DNA of 64,000 bases from CAZCJA01 sp964499015 (lineage in GTDB: Bacteria > Elusimicrobiota > Elusimicrobia > F11): the NCBI GenBank assembly GCA_964499015.1, contig CAZCJA010000002.1, forward strand, positions 1-64,000. The letters are read 5' to 3'. The notes beneath the pieces are model-generated. The model worked only from the letters and a program-made list of their open reading frames with translations, was not told the DNA's origin and made no database searches. The position numbers and the translations under genes are program-made. Of the stretch, positions 61,683 to 64,000 are shown piece by piece; the stretch's first letter is position 1; every line of letters begins with the position of its first letter.

Positions 61683-62268
61683 ACTCGCACTGGGGGCTTT
61701 TTTACTGGCCGGCTGTGCGCCGGCAGAGTTATCCCTGCGCAAGGGGTTCACCGTGGCCGACGTTAAGCAGGTTGCGGTAATTAACTTCACCGCCCCGGAG
61801 GCATGGAGAGAAGCGGGCTATGGCCAGATCGCGGCCGACGTGTTCGCCAAAGAACTGGCCGCTATGGGATTTACGACGATAGACCGGTCGAAGACGGAAA
61901 AAATCATCAGCGAGCAGGCATTTACCGGAAAGGAATTGGCCGAAACGGAAGCGGTGCGAGAGATGGGGAAGGCATTGGGGGCCGACGTCGTTTTGCTCGG
62001 TGCCATTCAGCCGCCATTGCGTGAAGGACGACTGGTCATTCCACGGCCCGCTCCGCCGGATCGCCGCACACGCGCCAAGAAACCCGCGCCCGCGGTCGGC
62101 ATTCCGGACATGAGCATCACCGCCAAGATGCTGAACGTGGAGTCGGGTGTGATTTACTGGGTCGGGCGGGCCAACTCAACCGCCGGCGCAAGCGCGAGCA
62201 ACACCATTCGATCGGCGGTGCGCTTGATCGTGAAGCGGCTTAAGGAAGCCTTGACGGTTAAGAGTTAG
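61666..62268 (+). CDS. Lipoprotein with a CsgG/LpoB-like domain
   Basis: 200 residues with a lipobox LAGC (C17), so exported and lipid-anchored. The domain begins VKQVAVINFTAPEAWREAG and contains VFAKELAAMGFTTIDRSKTE and GKALGADVVLLGAIQP, the pattern of the CsgG-like/TolB-N fold seen in CsgG and in the PBP1B activator LpoB. A Pro/Arg-rich insert (PRPAPPDRRTRAKK) sits before the last strand. Could be an envelope assembly or PBP-regulating factor. Converges on the PuuD-like gene with a 4-nt overlap. Confidence 0.75.
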   Translation: MNGRIKLALGAFLLAGCAPAELSLRKGFTVADVKQVAVINFTAPEAWREAGYGQIAADVFAKELAAMGFTTIDRSKTEKIISEQAFTGKELAETEAVREMGKALGADVVLLGAIQPPLREGRLVIPRPAPPDRRTRAKKPAPAVGIPDMSITAKMLNVESGVIYWVGRANSTAGASASNTIRSAVRLIVKRLKEALTVKS

Positions 62269-62888
62269 ACGGTTTTGCCGACGTTTTTGGAGGCGCGATA
62301 GGCCAAGGAAATGGCGATCATGCCGATGGAGATGGCGATGATGATCGTCAGCGCGCTGGCCGAACCGTAGTGGTTGGGCGCAAGCATTCCGAAGAGCATC
62401 GGGCCGGAGAAAAAAGTGTTCCAGCGTGAAAATTTACCGGCTTTGGCGCGCAGGGCGGGAAGCTGATCCGCCGGGGCTTTTCCGCCCAAGATGATTTTCT
62501 GAGTCGGCCAGATCAAAAACCAGACGTTAAACCACATCCACGTGCCGAAAAACATACCCATCAAAATCCATACGGCGCGCGAGGTCATGCCGTCGCCCGT
62601 GGTGAAATTCGAAGACGGGCCGAAGCCGACGCCCGGGATGTACATGTAGTTCATCGTGAAAAGAACAAGGCCCAGGATAAAGGTGACCATGGCGCCCCAG
62701 CGGAACCACCAGAGGGCGCGCGGCATCAGCTGCGGGTTGACGGATTTCTTGGTCGTGTCGTCGATCGAAGCCTGAAGCTGGATGTTTACGAAATTGAAGA
62801 AATAAAGATGGCCGATCCACACGATGCCGGCGATAACGTGTAGCCAGCGGAAGAGAATGTCGAGATTTCCAAGAATGCCTGTCTGCAT
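62265..62888 (-). CDS. PuuD-like (Urate_ox_N) membrane protein
   Basis: 207 residues, about five membrane segments. LDILFRWLHVIAGIVWIGHL at the start and MWFNVWFLIWPTQKIIL in the centre match the membrane domain of the urate hydroxylase PuuD family, which in full-length members is followed by cytochrome c. Here the cytochrome part is absent. Histidines in the first helix could bind heme, but no purine genes are nearby, so a role in urate use is not assumed. 46 nt from the upstream secreted-protein gene, same strand. Confidence 0.78.
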   Translation of the reverse strand: MQTGILGNLDILFRWLHVIAGIVWIGHLYFFNFVNIQLQASIDDTTKKSVNPQLMPRALWWFRWGAMVTFILGLVLFTMNYMYIPGVGFGPSSNFTTGDGMTSRAVWILMGMFFGTWMWFNVWFLIWPTQKIILGGKAPADQLPALRAKAGKFSRWNTFFSGPMLFGMLAPNHYGSASALTIIIAISIGMIAISLAYRASKNVGKTV

Positions 62889-62934
62889 TGAATGTCCTCC
62901 AGAAGGATATTTGTGGGTCTAAGGTAGCAAAATT

Positions 62935-63429
62935 TTACTTTTTGCGGGAAGTTGCGGGCTTGCTGGAGAGTTCTTTTCCTGTCCAGACGGGCGTGACGCG
63001 GAAGTTGTATTTGCCCACTTCAATTTCTTTTTTCTCGCCTTTGTCTTTGTAGGGGATCCTGCGCGGGATCGTAAAGGAAAAATCCTGCCGGTCGCCCGGG
63101 GCCATGACCGGTTGATCGAGCCCCTTGTGGAACGACGTGCGCGGCTTGGTGTGTTTGGACGCTCCAATCTCCACAAAAAGCCGCACGTTATTGGCCGTCG
63201 TCCGCCCTTGGTTGTACAAAACACCTTCCACGCAGATCTCTTCCGGGTCGCACGGATCAACGGCTTCGGCCCATTCAGTGACGACGTCGGCCGCCTCCGA
63301 GTACTTTTTTGGGGCCGCTTTAACGCGCTGCAGGGCGGGGGAGGGGAAGACGGTCTGGTCCGGCCAGGCGGGTAAAGTGAGCGTAAAAACGAGTGCCGAA
63401 CCGACGAGCGCAAAAACCTTAATGTTCAT
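62935..63429 (-). CDS. Secreted protein of unknown function (FxLYD/Ig-like pattern)
   Basis: 164 residues with a signal peptide (about 1-22). The mature part has CDPEEICVEGVLYNQGRTTA and VRLFVEIG, then APGDRQDFSFTIPRRIP, resembling a beta-sandwich in which a tail contrasts old and new strands (FxLYD-type). Two cysteines seven residues apart could pair. Ends with a Lys-rich tail. Function unknown; probably transcribed with the PuuD-like gene. Confidence 0.7.
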   Translation of the reverse strand: MNIKVFALVGSALVFTLTLPAWPDQTVFPSPALQRVKAAPKKYSEAADVVTEWAEAVDPCDPEEICVEGVLYNQGRTTANNVRLFVEIGASKHTKPRTSFHKGLDQPVMAPGDRQDFSFTIPRRIPYKDKGEKKEIEVGKYNFRVTPVWTGKELSSKPATSRKK

Positions 63430-63461
63430 CGTGAGTGCTAATTTATATATTTGCGAGTGAT

Positions 63462-63836
63462 ATGGGACGAATTTTAATCGCTGACGATGAGGCCAAAATT
63501 CTTGAGGCCATGATGGACGTTTTGGAAATGGCCGGCCACGACGTCACTGGCGTTCCCGACGGGGAAGCGGCGGTTAACGAATTGAAAGTGAAAGAATACG
63601 ACGTTGTTTTGCTCGATGTGATGATGCCAAAGTTGAACGGTTATCAGGCCGCCGCGCAAATCCACGGCATACCGAACCGTCCCAGTATCGTGATCGTCAC
63701 CGCCGCGCGCAATTTTGAATCCGATAAAAGCGTCTTGGAAAATGTCGGCGCCGAGGCCTTTCTGCCCAAGCCGTTTGCCAATAAAGACCTGATCAAAGTG
63801 GTTAAAGACCTTCTGGCCAAACGAGGCGCGCAGTGA
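63462..63836 (+). CDS. Single-domain response regulator (receiver domain only)
   Basis: 124 residues, a complete CheY-like receiver: acidic pair D8/D9, phospho-acceptor D52 (VVLLDVMMPK), T80 and K103 (FLPKPF). There is no output domain. The ATG at 63462 is used because upstream in-frame starts lack homology and a ribosome site. The partner kinase is not visible. Its stop overlaps the following gene by GTGA, so a link with that lipoprotein is likely. Confidence 0.9.
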   Translation: MGRILIADDEAKILEAMMDVLEMAGHDVTGVPDGEAAVNELKVKEYDVVLLDVMMPKLNGYQAAAQIHGIPNRPSIVIVTAARNFESDKSVLENVGAEAFLPKPFANKDLIKVVKDLLAKRGAQ

Positions 63837-64000
63837 GATTGATGTTTGTGGCGACGGCCGTTCTCATGCTTTCTTCCTGCGCGCTGTCGCGCAAGACAAA
63901 GGGCCCGATTGTCCGCGAAGGACCGGCGGAATTGGCCGCTCGAGCCACGGCCCCTTTTCCCAGCGAAATTGAGGATGAAACGGAAGCCAGCCTCCTGGCT
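63833..64000 (+). CDS. Lipoprotein, N-terminal part (runs off the window)
   Basis: 56 codons with no stop before the window end. GTG start overlapping the response regulator stop (an ATG at 63842 is an alternative). Signal peptide with lipobox LSSC (C16 from the GTG), then a polar stretch with GPIVREGPAELAARATAPFP. The rest is outside the window, so no function is assigned. Confidence 0.7.
   Translation, partial: MRLMFVATAVLMLSSCALSRKTKGPIVREGPAELAARATAPFPSEIEDETEASLLA

Overview
The window is a compact, high-GC, gene-dense bacterial chromosome segment. About 80 genes lie mostly head to tail with 1-8 nt or ATGA-type overlaps, and no gene-free stretch exceeds 300 bases. The contents point to a diderm, probably free-living, respiring bacterium: lipoproteins, RseP, a periplasmic-type amidase, PilT, TatC, meso-DAP-type MurE, menaquinone/ubiquinone genes and a proton-pumping complex I. 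No gene fixes the phylum. The mix (histone-fold protein, complex I without NADH module, HD-GYP, PilT) would suit a poorly cultured phylum such as Elusimicrobiota, Omnitrophota or relatives of Bdellovibrionota, but that is a guess. A 10-N run (51058-51067) shows this is a draft assembly.

Layout. 1-8183 (+): end of dnaJ, rsmE, mtaB, a HIT protein, then the macromolecular synthesis operon rpsU-dnaG-rpoD with a perfect hairpin between rpsU and dnaG, and a flippase. 8221-9960: an orphan secreted protein, a 30-nt perfect palindrome, two tRNAs (CAT and CAC anticodons) and a Zn-ribbon coiled-coil protein with a strong terminator. 10042-20778 (+): the division and cell wall (dcw) cluster mraZ-rsmH-ftsL-ftsI-murE-murF-mraY-murD-ftsW-murG. 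It sits behind a consensus promoter whose leader carries 10-bp-phased TGTGG repeats including two perfect DnaA boxes. 20764-22499 (-): amidase and a LOG-family protein. 22530-24524 (+): uvrB. 24511-26223 (-): an unusual trio of tandem-ACT protein, phosphoribosyltransferase and two-thioredoxin-fold protein. 26313-28509 (-): a five-gene operon that begins with two tiny tandem paralogs.

28596-30572 (-) is visibly AT-richer (one hand-counted 60-base line: 22 G/C of 60; a nuoH line: 39 of 60). It holds four small or unknown genes (DUF2059-like, DUF3800-like, DUF2892-like, one TM protein) and looks acquired. 30652-33123 (-): an HD-GYP protein and PilT. 33179-39138 (+): nadC, birA, then sulfur assimilation (sat, cysK, JAMM peptidase, siroheme sulfite/nitrite reductase). 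39221-39400 (+): a 59-codon gene whose product looks like a bacterial histone. 39407-52125 (+): menG, nuoABCDHIJKLMN (no nuoE, F or G), a polyprenyl diphosphate synthase interrupted by the assembly gap, and tatC. Quinone synthesis and the quinone-reducing complex are thus co-transcribed.

52282-60879 (+): rpsB-tsf-pyrH-frr-uppS-cdsA-dxr-rseP-proS, a widely conserved translation and envelope run. 60876-64000: secreted metallopeptidase, CsgG/LpoB-like lipoprotein, two convergent minus-strand genes (PuuD-like membrane protein and a secreted protein), a single-domain response regulator and the start of a lipoprotein gene. The most interesting items are the histone-fold protein, the mraZ leader, the AT-rich island, the tandem paralogs and the ACT-PRT-thioredoxin trio.
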